Below, one piece after another: positions 34,069 through 43,120 of a DNA stretch of 54,964 bases. Origin of the DNA: CAZMUQ01 sp964569845. Lineage in GTDB: Archaea; Thermoproteota; Bathyarchaeia; Hecatellales; Hecatellaceae. The notes under the pieces are model-generated. The model was not told where the DNA came from. It worked only from the letters and a program-made list of their open reading frames with translations, and searched no databases. Location of the stretch: positions 1 through 54,964 of the forward strand of contig CAZMUQ010000006.1 in NCBI GenBank assembly GCA_964569845.1. Direction: 5' to 3'. The position numbers and the translations under genes are program-made. Numbering within the stretch: the stretch's first letter is position 1; every line of letters starts with the position of its first letter.

Positions 34069-35781
34069 CTAGTATTTTCTTTCCACAGGTTTCCACCTTG
34101 TAATTTTTACAGGTAAATACTCAAATCTAGGCCCATCAACAGTCCAATAAGCTAGGGTATGTTTAAGCCAGTTTTCGTCGTCACGTTTAGGATAATCTCG
34201 TCTAGCGTGAGCTCCTCTAGACTCTTTTCTAAGAAGAGCACCTATTGCAACAACTTCAGCTATATTAAGTAGACTTTCAAGTTCAAGCATAGCTATAAGG
34301 TCAGTATTATAAATGCTACTTTTATCGTAAACTGTAGCGTTGTTAAATCTCTCCTTTAACTCCTTAATCCTTTTTACAGCTAATTCTAACTCATCACCTT
34401 TCCTAAATATTCCAACATACCTATCCATAAGACTTCTAAGCTCCCTTAAAATTCCATAACTGTTTTCTCCGTTTTCTTTACGCATAAAACCATAAACCCT
34501 ACTTTCTTCTCTTTTTAACATTTCCCCAGGTAAACTTGGTTTAGACTCCTTGGATATAGCATATTTTGCTGCCTCTCTTCCAGTAATCTTACCCCAAACT
34601 AAGCATTCTGCTGTTGAGTTTGTTCCAAGCCTATTTGCACCATGAACACTTACACATGCACATTCACCTGCAGCCCATAAACCCTTCACTGGTGTAGCTC
34701 CATTAATATCTGTGTGAATACCTCCCATATTATAGTGGGCTGCAGGTCTAATAGGTATAGGTTCATCAATAATATCTATTCCTAAAAACTTAAGGCAAAT
34801 TTCACGTATTCCAGGTAATCTTTCAAGTATTTTTTCTTTACCTAGATGTGTAAGGTCTAGGTGAACATAATCTAAACCGTCAGGTCCTTTAAATCCGGAG
34901 CCCTCCTCAATCTCTCTTATAATTGACCTTGAAACAATGTCTCTTGGAGCAAGCTCCATACGTTCAGGGGCATATTTTTTCATGAAACGTTCACCCTTAT
35001 TGTTGATTAGGTAGCCGCCTTCTCCCCTTGCAGCCTCAGTTATTAGTATTCCTGAAGGGATGAGGCCTGTAGGGTGGAACTGGATAAACTCCATATCCTT
35101 CATGGGTACTCCTGCTCTATACGCCATAAATATTCCATCACCAGTAGCTGGATGTGAATAGGTTGTAAAGGCATAGCATCTAGCTCCTCCACCAGTTGCT
35201 ATTATTCCAGCTTTAGCCTTAAAAGCAACAAATTTACCCGATTTTAAGTCTAAAGCTGTTAAACCCTTAAATTCCCCCTTCTCAACAATTAGGGATGTTG
35301 CATAATGGTCATCATAAACTGTTACATTTTCAAATGTTTGAAGAATATCGTAGAGGGTATGCATTTCATAAAATCCTGTTCTGTCTTCAGCATAAGTAGC
35401 CCTATTAAAGCTATGACCTCCAAAAGGTCTTTGGTCTATTTTTCCATCTTCCCTTCTACTCCAAGGAATTCCCCAGTGGTCAAGTAGAAGAATTTCTTCA
35501 GGCATACTTTTAACAAACAATTCTACGGCATCTTGGTCTGCAAGAAAATCGCTTCCCTTAACAGTATCCCATGCATGAAGGTCAAAACTGTCTCCTTCAT
35601 CAGGCCTTAAAACAGCAGCTGTTCCCCCTTCAGCACAAACAGAATGTGCACGCATGAGATGGGTTTTAGATATTATTGCTATGTCAAGCTTAGATTTTGA
35701 GGTGTAGGCTGCTTCAATAGCAGCTCTAAGTCCTGCAAGACCTGAGCCTACAATTATAAGGTCATAGGAAACAGTTTCCAT
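34069..35781 (-). CDS. tfrA: Fumarate reductase/succinate dehydrogenase flavoprotein (TfrA/SdhA)
   Basis: Catalytic FAD subunit of 570 residues. The dinucleotide loop GSGLAG (12-17), the covalent-FAD histidine H46 in RAHSVCAEGG, active-site stretches HPTGLIP and TEAARGEGGYLIN, the capping region AHYNMGGIHTD and the C-terminal RGAHARRDYPKRDDENWLKH are all intact. ATG 35781 is the start, with AT-rich DNA upstream. Direction in the cell (fumarate reduction or succinate oxidation) cannot be told from sequence; the anaerobic setting favours reduction. Confidence 0.92.
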   Translation of the reverse strand: METVSYDLIIVGSGLAGLRAAIEAAYTSKSKLDIAIISKTHLMRAHSVCAEGGTAAVLRPDEGDSFDLHAWDTVKGSDFLADQDAVELFVKSMPEEILLLDHWGIPWSRREDGKIDQRPFGGHSFNRATYAEDRTGFYEMHTLYDILQTFENVTVYDDHYATSLIVEKGEFKGLTALDLKSGKFVAFKAKAGIIATGGGARCYAFTTYSHPATGDGIFMAYRAGVPMKDMEFIQFHPTGLIPSGILITEAARGEGGYLINNKGERFMKKYAPERMELAPRDIVSRSIIREIEEGSGFKGPDGLDYVHLDLTHLGKEKILERLPGIREICLKFLGIDIIDEPIPIRPAAHYNMGGIHTDINGATPVKGLWAAGECACVSVHGANRLGTNSTAECLVWGKITGREAAKYAISKESKPSLPGEMLKREESRVYGFMRKENGENSYGILRELRSLMDRYVGIFRKGDELELAVKRIKELKERFNNATVYDKSSIYNTDLIAMLELESLLNIAEVVAIGALLRKESRGAHARRDYPKRDDENWLKHTLAYWTVDGPRFEYLPVKITRWKPVERKY

Positions 35782-35848
35782 GGCAAAATAAAAATTGTTT
35801 GCACATATACATATAATTTTTTATTCATTTAAACTCTCCCTCAATTTT

Positions 35849-36805
35849 CTAGTCAGTATGCTTAATCATCCATAACCTTTCAGCTAAACTTTCAATATAA
35901 GGTCTACCCTCTAATCTATCTAGCCACCTTTTAGGTATAGCTTCAACCCCATGATATGCTCCTGCTATAGCTCCAGTCATAGCTCCAATAGTATCAGCAT
36001 CACCTCCCAAGTTTACAGCATAAATAACAGCATCCTCAAAACTCTCATAGTTTGCTAAGAAAGAGTATAGAGCTGTTGGTACAGAGTTAAATGCTTCAAT
36101 ACCATTCCCAAGCCTAAATATAACCTCAAACTTATCTACACTGTTTTTTTCAAGCAATTGTTTAACAAGCCTAACTTTATCCCTAAAAATATCGTCACAG
36201 CTAAACATGTAAACCTTTGTGATAAAATCCTCAACTTCCAAAGTTTTATGCGGCTCCTCCATAACAGCTAAAGCTACAGCATAAGCCTGAATAGCTGCAC
36301 CCTCCATTCCAAGCTTATTTGCATGGGTAATCCTAGCAACCTTATAGGCAACACTTCTTAATATTTCAGGGTTATCATAGTAAAGTAAGCCTACAGGTGC
36401 TATTCTCATAGCTCCTCCATTACCGTAGGATCCTTTGCCTCCAAAAAGTTTTTCAGCAGCTTTTTCCCATGGAACCCCTTTTTTAATCATTTCCAAAACT
36501 TTGATAGGACCGTAACCATACCCTCTCCAGAATTTAAAATTTCTGATAAATCTTTTAACCATATCTTCACCATTAAACCCCCTATTCTCTATGAGAGATT
36601 CTGCAACCCCTATCATCATCTCGGTATCATCGGTATAACATCCAGCTGGTAATCTACCACTAATCATCTCTTTAACTACACCGAACTTCAACCTTATCTC
36701 TTCAGCGGTTAAACCTTCAACAGGCATTCCTAAAGCATCACCTACAGCTAAACCTAAAAGTGAACCGATGAATTTTGACCTTAAAATTTCAGGTTTAATT
36801 TTCAT
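35849..36805 (-). CDS. ADP-ribosylglycohydrolase family protein
   Basis: Removes ADP-ribose from targets, or acts on related ribosyl compounds, using two magnesium ions. Of 318 residues, metal-binding motifs GLAVGDALGMPVEG, the acidic YTDDTEM (about 57-63) and the C-terminal GGDADTIGAMTGAIAGAYHG are all present, so it should be active. It could reverse ADP-ribosylation of protein or DNA ends. No ADP-ribosyltransferase is nearby. Confidence 0.9.
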   Translation of the reverse strand: MKIKPEILRSKFIGSLLGLAVGDALGMPVEGLTAEEIRLKFGVVKEMISGRLPAGCYTDDTEMMIGVAESLIENRGFNGEDMVKRFIRNFKFWRGYGYGPIKVLEMIKKGVPWEKAAEKLFGGKGSYGNGGAMRIAPVGLLYYDNPEILRSVAYKVARITHANKLGMEGAAIQAYAVALAVMEEPHKTLEVEDFITKVYMFSCDDIFRDKVRLVKQLLEKNSVDKFEVIFRLGNGIEAFNSVPTALYSFLANYESFEDAVIYAVNLGGDADTIGAMTGAIAGAYHGVEAIPKRWLDRLEGRPYIESLAERLWMIKHTD

Positions 36806-36912
36806 AAGCTACACAACCTAAAACTTAAGATTACTCCTACAAGAAGATTCAGCTTAAGCTACCTAGTTTATTAGTTATAAATGCATATAGAAGGTTTAAA
36901 GGTTGAGGAAGA

Positions 36913-37422
36913 ATGTTATCCCGTAAGAGGATTCTTACATTATTCCTGTTAATCATATCCTTTACAATAATACCAGTATTTCAACAATCTTCATCCTACG
37001 CTGATAAGTGGATTCTTTATACTCCAAATCCTGATATGGTTAATGTTAAGGTTCTAAAGTATAATAGACTTGTAAAGGTTGAAGTATCCATAGTTTTTCC
37101 GCATGGAGGTTTCAGGGTTGATTGGGGTTCTCTTAAAAAACAAGGTTCAACATTTTACAGCAATAGTGAAGTAGAAATGTGGACAGGGCCATCAATTCAA
37201 GTTGTAACTAAAAAATCTTACACCTATAATTTAGGTGAACTTTCACCAGGAAAATACTGGTTTGTTTTCCTAGTTAATGGTGAAGCTGTTAAAACTATCA
37301 ATTTTAAGGTTTTAGACTGGAAATCAGATTTAGAGATTTTTGGTTGGAGAATTTTAGCTTTACTAATTTTCCTTCTAATAGTTGTTCTTCCTATTTTTTC
37401 GTTAGGAAGGAGAAAGAAATAA
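36913..37422 (+). CDS. Exported or membrane-anchored hypothetical protein
   Basis: A 169-residue protein with an N-terminal signal-like segment (about 7-30, then a likely cleavage region around SSSYADK), an extracellular beta-rich middle resembling an Ig-like or CARDB-like fold, and a C-terminal membrane helix (about 143-163) ending in a basic tail GRRKK. The pattern suggests a surface protein held in the membrane. No family recognised. Confidence 0.65.
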   Translation: MLSRKRILTLFLLIISFTIIPVFQQSSSYADKWILYTPNPDMVNVKVLKYNRLVKVEVSIVFPHGGFRVDWGSLKKQGSTFYSNSEVEMWTGPSIQVVTKKSYTYNLGELSPGKYWFVFLVNGEAVKTINFKVLDWKSDLEIFGWRILALLIFLLIVVLPIFSLGRRKK

Positions 37423-37474
37423 TTTCTTAGGAGGTAAGAAGATAACAATCTAACTAATTAACAATTAGTTGCAC

Positions 37475-38746
37475 TTAAAAGAACTCTTCTAAACTTTTGG
37501 AGTATTTTTCACTTTTAATCATTTTTTCCTCTTTTTCTTCCTCAGAATAGATTATTGGTTTACCGTAAACACCGTCGTAACCTGGAACATACCTTATTTT
37601 TCCCTCCCTAACCCTAATTATCGCTTCAGCAATTTTTTTATGAGTTACTTTTAAAAGCTCCTCTTTTGGAACATTAAGTAAAACATTTAACTCATTGGAA
37701 AATTTACTTATAAGCCTATTTTGTTCTTCAAGAATTGCTTTATTTGTGATTTTTCCATCAAAAGTGAAGAAAATTATTTCATAAAGTGGAAGCAAAGATT
37801 TAAATGGTATTGCATTCTCAGGGATAAATCCTTCAGGCCTATCTGCCAACTCTTCAACTCTATGTAGCACGCCTACAGTTAATGGCTTCCCACATTTTGG
37901 GCAAATATTATTTAATTTTTTAGCTTCACTAGGACTTAAACGCACACCACACCCTCTATGTCCATCATAGTGATACTTACCATAATTTGGGTCTGTTTCT
38001 ACGGTAAAAAGAAATCTGCCTCTATCCTTATTCTTAATAGCTTCATAAATCTCCATGTAGGAAAGCTTTTTAAGATTAAAAACATTTGCTTCTCTTCCTA
38101 AACGTAAAGTACTTGGTGAATGTGCATCAGAATTTGAAAGAAGGGTAAATTTATCAAGTTTTGAAACCCTCCAATTCATTGCAGGATCGCTACTTAACCC
38201 TGTTTCAAGACTAAAAATATGGTTTACTTGGTCTTGGTAACATTCCTCTAGGGAGTTAAATCCTGACTTACTACCTAAACAACTCATCCAAGGTGTCCAT
38301 GCATGTGCAGGGTAGATTAAGATTTTATCATCAACTTCCATTAAAATTTCAACAAGCTCTGGGCTGCTAATGTTTAGTATTGGTCTACCATCAAGAGACA
38401 GTTCTCCATATTTTGAAAGTTTCTCATTTACTTGCTCAGCAACTTCAAATGATGGTAAATGTATTACGTGGTGTACTCTTCTATTCTTTCCTTCAAACTC
38501 AAAATACGTTGCAACTTCTCCGCTTAACATAAAATATACGCCATTATAGATGTATATCCCGGAGTTATCAATCTCTGTAAGCTTAGATTTTAACTCATTA
38601 AACCATGCTGGATGGGTTATATCTCCTGTTCCTAGTAAAGTTAACCCCTTCATTTTTGCACCTAAGGATAATCCATCTAAATCCATTTGTTTGCTTGTTG
38701 CACGTGAATATTTGGAGTGTAGATGTAAATCTGCAATTATTAGCAT
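37475..38746 (-). CDS. Endonuclease Q (PHP-domain DNA repair nuclease)
   Basis: Cuts DNA 5' of deaminated bases (uracil, hypoxanthine) and abasic sites; known from Thermococcales (TK0887). The PHP metal motif IADLHLHSKYSRATS (D6, H8, H10) opens the protein. Later LLGTGDITHPAW, the YPAHAWTPWMSCLGSKSGFNSLEECY stretch (histidine ligands) and LLSNSDAHSPSTLRLGREAN appear. A zinc-binding region has CGVRLSPSEAKKLNNICPKCGKPL. The length of 423 matches the family closely. Confidence 0.92.
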   Translation of the reverse strand: MLIIADLHLHSKYSRATSKQMDLDGLSLGAKMKGLTLLGTGDITHPAWFNELKSKLTEIDNSGIYIYNGVYFMLSGEVATYFEFEGKNRRVHHVIHLPSFEVAEQVNEKLSKYGELSLDGRPILNISSPELVEILMEVDDKILIYPAHAWTPWMSCLGSKSGFNSLEECYQDQVNHIFSLETGLSSDPAMNWRVSKLDKFTLLSNSDAHSPSTLRLGREANVFNLKKLSYMEIYEAIKNKDRGRFLFTVETDPNYGKYHYDGHRGCGVRLSPSEAKKLNNICPKCGKPLTVGVLHRVEELADRPEGFIPENAIPFKSLLPLYEIIFFTFDGKITNKAILEEQNRLISKFSNELNVLLNVPKEELLKVTHKKIAEAIIRVREGKIRYVPGYDGVYGKPIIYSEEEKEEKMIKSEKYSKSLEEFF

Positions 38747-38834
38747 TTTATCTGTATCCCTAGGTTAAGGTGTTAACCAATAATTTATATATGCTATAAA
38801 CTAATTTCTGTTTTGCCAGTAAAAGCGTAAGATT

Positions 38835-39170
38835 GTGGAGAGGAAGTTGTCCTCGGTTGAAGTTATTAAAAGGATTAGAGAAGCTGAAGATGCAGCGCGT
38901 AAAATAATAGAGGAGGCTGAAGCTGAAGCTAATAAGATAAGGTTAAATGCAAGAAGGGAGGCTGAAAAAGTTAAAGAAGAAATTATTAAGAAAGCTAAGG
39001 TTGAAGGTGATGAAATACTAAAAAAGGCTGAAGAAGAAGCTAAAAGAAAGGTTAGTGAGTTGGAGAAGGAAACAAACTTAAAAATTACATTTCTTAGGGA
39101 AAAGGCAGCTAAAAACATGGATAAAGCTGTTAAAAAAATTGTTGAAGAGGTTTTGGGTGGGAAAATATGA
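38835..39170 (+). CDS. ahaH: A-type ATP synthase peripheral stalk subunit H
   Basis: Coiled-coil subunit that pairs with subunit E to form the peripheral stalk. The 111-residue sequence is a continuous heptad-like helix rich in E, K and A. It starts at GTG 38835. The next gene (subunit E) begins 4 bases before it ends (ATGA overlap), so the two are translated together. Other ATPase genes are not next to the pair. Confidence 0.85.
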   Translation: MERKLSSVEVIKRIREAEDAARKIIEEAEAEANKIRLNARREAEKVKEEIIKKAKVEGDEILKKAEEEAKRKVSELEKETNLKITFLREKAAKNMDKAVKKIVEEVLGGKI

Positions 39171-39781
39171 GTTCAGGTTTAACTGTTATTTCAAAAATTA
39201 GTGAGGAAATAATTGCTGAAGCACAAGCAGAAGCCAGAAAAAGGATTGAGGAGGCTAAAAAAGAGGCTGAGGAAATAGTTAGTAGGATTAAAGTTGAAGC
39301 TGAAGCTGAGGCTGAAAAAATTAAAGCAAAAGTGATGGAAGAAGTAAGACTTCTAGAGGCTAGAAAACTTAGTGAAGCTAGACGTCAATCTTCACTAAAA
39401 ATCTTAGAGGAAAAGAATAGGCTTATTGAAGAAGCCTTTAATGGAGCATTAAACCAGCTTAAAAAAATTGTTGAAACAGAAGAATACATTCAAAGCTTAT
39501 CAAAACTTATTGAAGCTATAGCTCCTCAGCTTGGAGAAAGCAATATAAAGGTAGCTCTAAACCGTAGAGACCTTAAACATAAGGATAATATAGTTAAAAG
39601 GTTAAGTCTTCCCGGAAACGTTAAAATAGTATTTGATAGTCATCCGCTAAATAGTGTTGGAGGTTTTATTCTATCAACACTGGATGAAAGAATAAGAATA
39701 AATGAAACATTGGAGGAGAGGCTTAAAGCGGCTAAAAGAGCCATGAAAAAGGATATATCAAAAATTCTTTTTGGTGAGTAG
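39167..39781 (+). CDS. atpE: A-type ATP synthase subunit E
   Basis: Peripheral stalk subunit, 204 residues. The N-terminal half is a long coiled coil rich in alanine and glutamate (about 10-95); the C-terminal globular domain includes the conserved end SVGGFILSTLDERIRINETLEERL. ATG 39167 overlaps the subunit H stop. The usual downstream C, F, A, B and D genes are absent: the next gene is trmI on the other strand, across what seems to be a false gap. Confidence 0.9.
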   Translation: MSSGLTVISKISEEIIAEAQAEARKRIEEAKKEAEEIVSRIKVEAEAEAEKIKAKVMEEVRLLEARKLSEARRQSSLKILEEKNRLIEEAFNGALNQLKKIVETEEYIQSLSKLIEAIAPQLGESNIKVALNRRDLKHKDNIVKRLSLPGNVKIVFDSHPLNSVGGFILSTLDERIRINETLEERLKAAKRAMKKDISKILFGE

Positions 39782-39782
39782 G

Positions 39783-40686
39783 TTAACTACTATTATTATC
39801 TTCTNNNNNNNNNNNNNNNNNNNNNNNNNNNNNNNNNNNNNNNNNNNNNNNNNNNNNNNNNNNNNNNNNNNNNNNNNNNNNNNNNNNNNNNNNNNNNNNN
39901 NNNNCTATTATTATCTTCTTTTAACATTTTTCTTCCAAAAGTTAAGTAGCCTGTATGAGTTATAGCTAAAGTTTGAGGTCTTGTACGTCCAGCTTCTACT
40001 TGATATTCTCTAACCATACACTCAATAGATTCAATATCGATAAAGCCTTCTTTCCTCATAGCTTCAACTGTTTTTATAACCTGCTCAATAGTTGGACTAA
40101 AAGACGCAAAAACTCCAGTATTTTTTAATGCTTTGTAGGCGTGGGGGACAACAAGCCATGGAGTTGGCATATCAAGTATAACAGCATCAACTTCAACTTC
40201 CTCGATTCCCTTTGTTAAATCTAGGTTTTTTAGGATGACATAATCAGCTAAACCAAGCTTTTTAAGGTTTCTTTCTGCGATCTTTAAAAATTCCTTGTTA
40301 ACCTCATAACTGTAAACTTTACCATCAGGTTTAACATGAAAAGCTATCAGGGATGCTAATGCTCCACTACCAGTACCTCCTTCAACAACTTTTGAGCCTG
40401 GGCCAATATTAGTGTAAACTAAGATTAAAGCCATATCTTTAGGGTAAAGAATTTGAGTTTTTCTTGCTATCCTTAAGAGGTAATCTTTTAAGGTTGGCTT
40501 TAAAGCTATAAAACTAATACCCATACTACTTTTAACCTTAACACCATAAGGTTTACCTATAAGCTCATCAAGCCTAATATAACCTTTATGTGTGTGGAAA
40601 ACTTTTTCCTTTTCAACTTTAACTAAAAACTTTCTTTTTTCATCAAGGTAAAGTAGAACATAAGCACCAATATTTATAAGCTCCAA
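39783..40686 (-). CDS. trmI: tRNA (adenine-N1) methyltransferase TrmI
   Basis: Methylates A57/A58 of tRNA, aiding heat stability. The Rossmann methyltransferase core shows the SAM site VVEGGTGSGALASLIAF (about 98-114), SYEVNKEFLKIAERNL and the catalytic VDAVILDMPTPW (about 165). C-terminal RTRPQTLAITHTGYLTFGRKML fits TrmI. The N-run splits the last codons. The contig ends overlap by CTATTATTATCTTCT; if merged, the protein ends KEDNNSS with a stop at 39783-39785. Start ATG is at 40686. Confidence 0.92.
39805..39904. other. Scaffold gap (100 N), probably artificial
   Basis: Both flanks carry the same 15 bases (CTATTATTATCTTCT at 39790-39804 and 39905-39919). Overlapping contig ends mean the true gap is probably zero or negative. 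Confidence 0.9.
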
Positions 40687-40768
40687 GATTCTTCAACAGT
40701 ATTTTAAAAATTATAAACCAATATAAGGATAAAGTGTAAAAACTGAAACTTAAACATGTTAAAAAAAC

Positions 40769-41362
40769 TTAGGGGACCTCTTTAGTCTTCTTTAAACATT
40801 CTTTTATAAAGTTTTTAATTACTATTTTACCATCATTGTTGCTGTTAACTTCTGGATGAAATTGAACACCATACTGAGGTTTGATCTTATGTTTTACTGC
40901 TTGAATCCTACATTTTTCTGAGCTTGCATAATTCTCTAAGCTTTCTCCGGTTGAGATTAACTCATAATCATGAAGCTCATAAACTTTAAGCTCTTTAATG
41001 CCAGGAGCTAAAGGATAATCTTTATGGAAAAAAATTTTAACCACACCATTTTCCCCTTCCCCCATTCTTCTAATTCTGGCTCCATAATGATATCCTAAAA
41101 TTCTTAACCCTAAACATATACCTAAAATTGGTAAGCTTGTTGAGGATAAAAGGTTCCTATACCACGATAAAAGTTCCCTGTAGCTGTTTCTTGGTAAAAA
41201 TCCTCCAGAAATGATTATACCTAGATAGTTTTCAGGGTTAAAATATTGACCTGGATTTTTAACTTCAAATTTCACATTAAATTCTCTAAGCATTAGATAA
41301 AGATTATCTATGGTTTCACTACCATTGTTAAGTACTAAAAAGTTTTTTTCCTTGCAAACCAT
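40769..41362 (-). CDS. Class I glutamine amidotransferase
   Basis: Releases ammonia from glutamine for a partner enzyme. The nucleophile sits in ILGICLGLRILG (cysteine about residue 102) and the His-Glu pair in YGVQFHPEVN near the end. At 197 residues it resembles archaeal GMP synthase subunit A, but the oxyanion segment reads SGGFLPRNS where GMP synthase has SGGP, so I leave the partner open. A C-terminal synthetase subunit is not next to it. The gene lies 17 bases downstream of the aminotransferase gene and is probably co-transcribed with it. Confidence 0.75.
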   Translation of the reverse strand: MVCKEKNFLVLNNGSETIDNLYLMLREFNVKFEVKNPGQYFNPENYLGIIISGGFLPRNSYRELLSWYRNLLSSTSLPILGICLGLRILGYHYGARIRRMGEGENGVVKIFFHKDYPLAPGIKELKVYELHDYELISTGESLENYASSEKCRIQAVKHKIKPQYGVQFHPEVNSNNDGKIVIKNFIKECLKKTKEVP

Positions 41363-41379
41363 TTGTCAAACAGCCTAAT

Positions 41380-42522
41380 TTAAAGTACGTTAGCAATCCT
41401 ATCCATAGCATTTTTAAGATTCTCCATTGAGCTTGCATAGGAAATTCTAATATAACCATTCATACCAAACGCTACACCAGGACTTACAACAACATGGGCT
41501 TTTTCAAGTAGCCACATTGTAAACTTTAAAGAATCTTTTTCTATTTGAGATATATCAGGGAAGATGTAAAATGCTCCTTTAGGAGTTACAAGCCTAATTT
41601 TTGGAAGTTTTGATAGTGCTTCCAAGATAAATTCTCTTCTTTTAGCGTATTCTGCAAGCATCATTTTAACATGGCCGCTAGAGTTTCTTAAAGCCTCAAT
41701 TGCGGCTTTCTGGGAAATAGAGCTTGCACAAACATTTACAGTACCCTTAACTTTAAGTATTCTTGAGGCAATATCGCTTCTACATGCAAGGTATCCTATT
41801 CTCCAGCCTGTCATTGCGTAGGTTTTTGAGAAGCTGTTAACAATTATTGTATGTTCAAGAGTTTTATCATAGGAAGCTATACTATGGTATTCCTCATCAT
41901 AAACAAACTTATCGTAAACTTCATCTGATATAACGTAGAATCCATGGTCCGCTGCAAGGTCATTAATTGTTTTTAAAATTTCCTCATTGTAAACAACTCC
42001 TGTAGGGTTACATGGACTATTAACAATTATAGCTTTAGTTTTATCCGTTACAGTAGCTTTTATGCTTTCTGGATTTGGTGTTAATGTTTCAACTTCCGGT
42101 GGGATAAAAACAGGTTTCCCTGAGACAATTCTGACACAGTAAAGGTAAGGAGGATAATAAGGCTTTATAATTATTACTTCATCATCAGGGTCAACAAGAG
42201 ACATCAAAATTACAAATATACCTTCAGCACTACCATTTGTTACAAGTATCCCATCAGCATCAACTTCAACTCCTCTTTCACTGCTGATTCTTGAGGCTAA
42301 GGCTTCTCTAAGTTCTCTTAAACCTCTTTCCTCAGTGTAATGTGTAAATCCTTCATCCATAGCTTTTTTAGCTGCTTCAATAATATTTGGCGGGGTTGGG
42401 AAGTCAGGTTCTCCGATATTTAGGTATATTATATCTTTGTATCCAAGTTTGGCTGCATAATCCCTTATAGCTCTGTAGGCAGGTCTTTCAACCATTGATT
42501 CTCTTTTAGCTAAGTTCTTCAT
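41380..42522 (-). CDS. PLP-dependent aminotransferase, class I/II
   Basis: Transaminase of 380 residues in the aspartate/aromatic aminotransferase group. The PLP lysine is in NSFSKTYAMTGWRIGY, the ring-stacking and phosphate regions in VTNGSAEGIFVI and SPCNPTGVVY, and the substrate carboxylate arginine near the C-terminal YIRISYA. Substrate (Asp, Ala or aromatic) is not settled by sequence. Confidence 0.9.
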   Translation of the reverse strand: MKNLAKRESMVERPAYRAIRDYAAKLGYKDIIYLNIGEPDFPTPPNIIEAAKKAMDEGFTHYTEERGLRELREALASRISSERGVEVDADGILVTNGSAEGIFVILMSLVDPDDEVIIIKPYYPPYLYCVRIVSGKPVFIPPEVETLTPNPESIKATVTDKTKAIIVNSPCNPTGVVYNEEILKTINDLAADHGFYVISDEVYDKFVYDEEYHSIASYDKTLEHTIIVNSFSKTYAMTGWRIGYLACRSDIASRILKVKGTVNVCASSISQKAAIEALRNSSGHVKMMLAEYAKRREFILEALSKLPKIRLVTPKGAFYIFPDISQIEKDSLKFTMWLLEKAHVVVSPGVAFGMNGYIRISYASSMENLKNAMDRIANVL

Positions 42523-42697
42523 TGTTTAAACCTTGGATACTTTTTTAAACCTATTTTTACATGAATAATGTAAACTTACGGGTGTGGGTTAAAAGTTTTT
42601 TGGTTCTAGAGTTTTATAACCATTAAATATCTACTTATATACTTCAACTGTTAGAATATTTCTTGTTATAAGGTAGGTTTGGAGGCCCCTAAAATAT

Positions 42698-43021
42698 ATG
42701 CAATCAAGGTTTAAGAAGAAGTCAAGAGTTAGAAGTCTTAAGCAAAAGCTTAAAAAGAAACTTAAAAGTAAGCTTGAAGTTTGGAGGGAAATCTTACCTC
42801 CAATAAGAAGAATAGATCTTTATAGGCTTAAATGTAGGTTAAAACATTATGCAACAATTTTTTCCTCTAGAAGAGAAAATGGACATGTAGTTCTCTTGGT
42901 TGGATATGATTCTTACAGAAGTAGGGTGAAAAGTAGGGTTATACTTTCAAACTGGGTTGGGAGGAGAAACTACCATTCTATTAAAGTTTCACCAAGTATT
43001 TCTCATAGAAGAAAAGTTTAA
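42698..43021 (+). CDS. Hypothetical very basic small protein
   Basis: A 107-residue protein, extremely rich in lysine and arginine. The N-terminal 45 residues are a basic helix; a short hydrophobic strand region (HVVLLVGYDSY) follows, then more basic residues. Such charge suggests binding to RNA or ribosomes, but no family is recognised. ATG 42698 follows GGAGGCCCC at 42681-42689. The next gene, pdxS, is 100 bases downstream. Confidence 0.55.
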   Translation: MQSRFKKKSRVRSLKQKLKKKLKSKLEVWREILPPIRRIDLYRLKCRLKHYATIFSSRRENGHVVLLVGYDSYRSRVKSRVILSNWVGRRNYHSIKVSPSISHRRKV

Positions 43022-43120
43022 CCTCTTATTTTTTCCTTTAAATCTTTATATAAGATTCTGACTTTAGCTTTCTTGATACTATCTAATAAAAGGGTAAAGA
43101 TGTAGGAGGATTGGCAAGTT

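Noticed and set aside
38801..39118. Serine-rich open frame antisense to ATPase subunit H
   Set aside because: It mirrors the lysine/glutamate/alanine-rich coiled coil on the other strand; its composition is what the complement of that gene would give.
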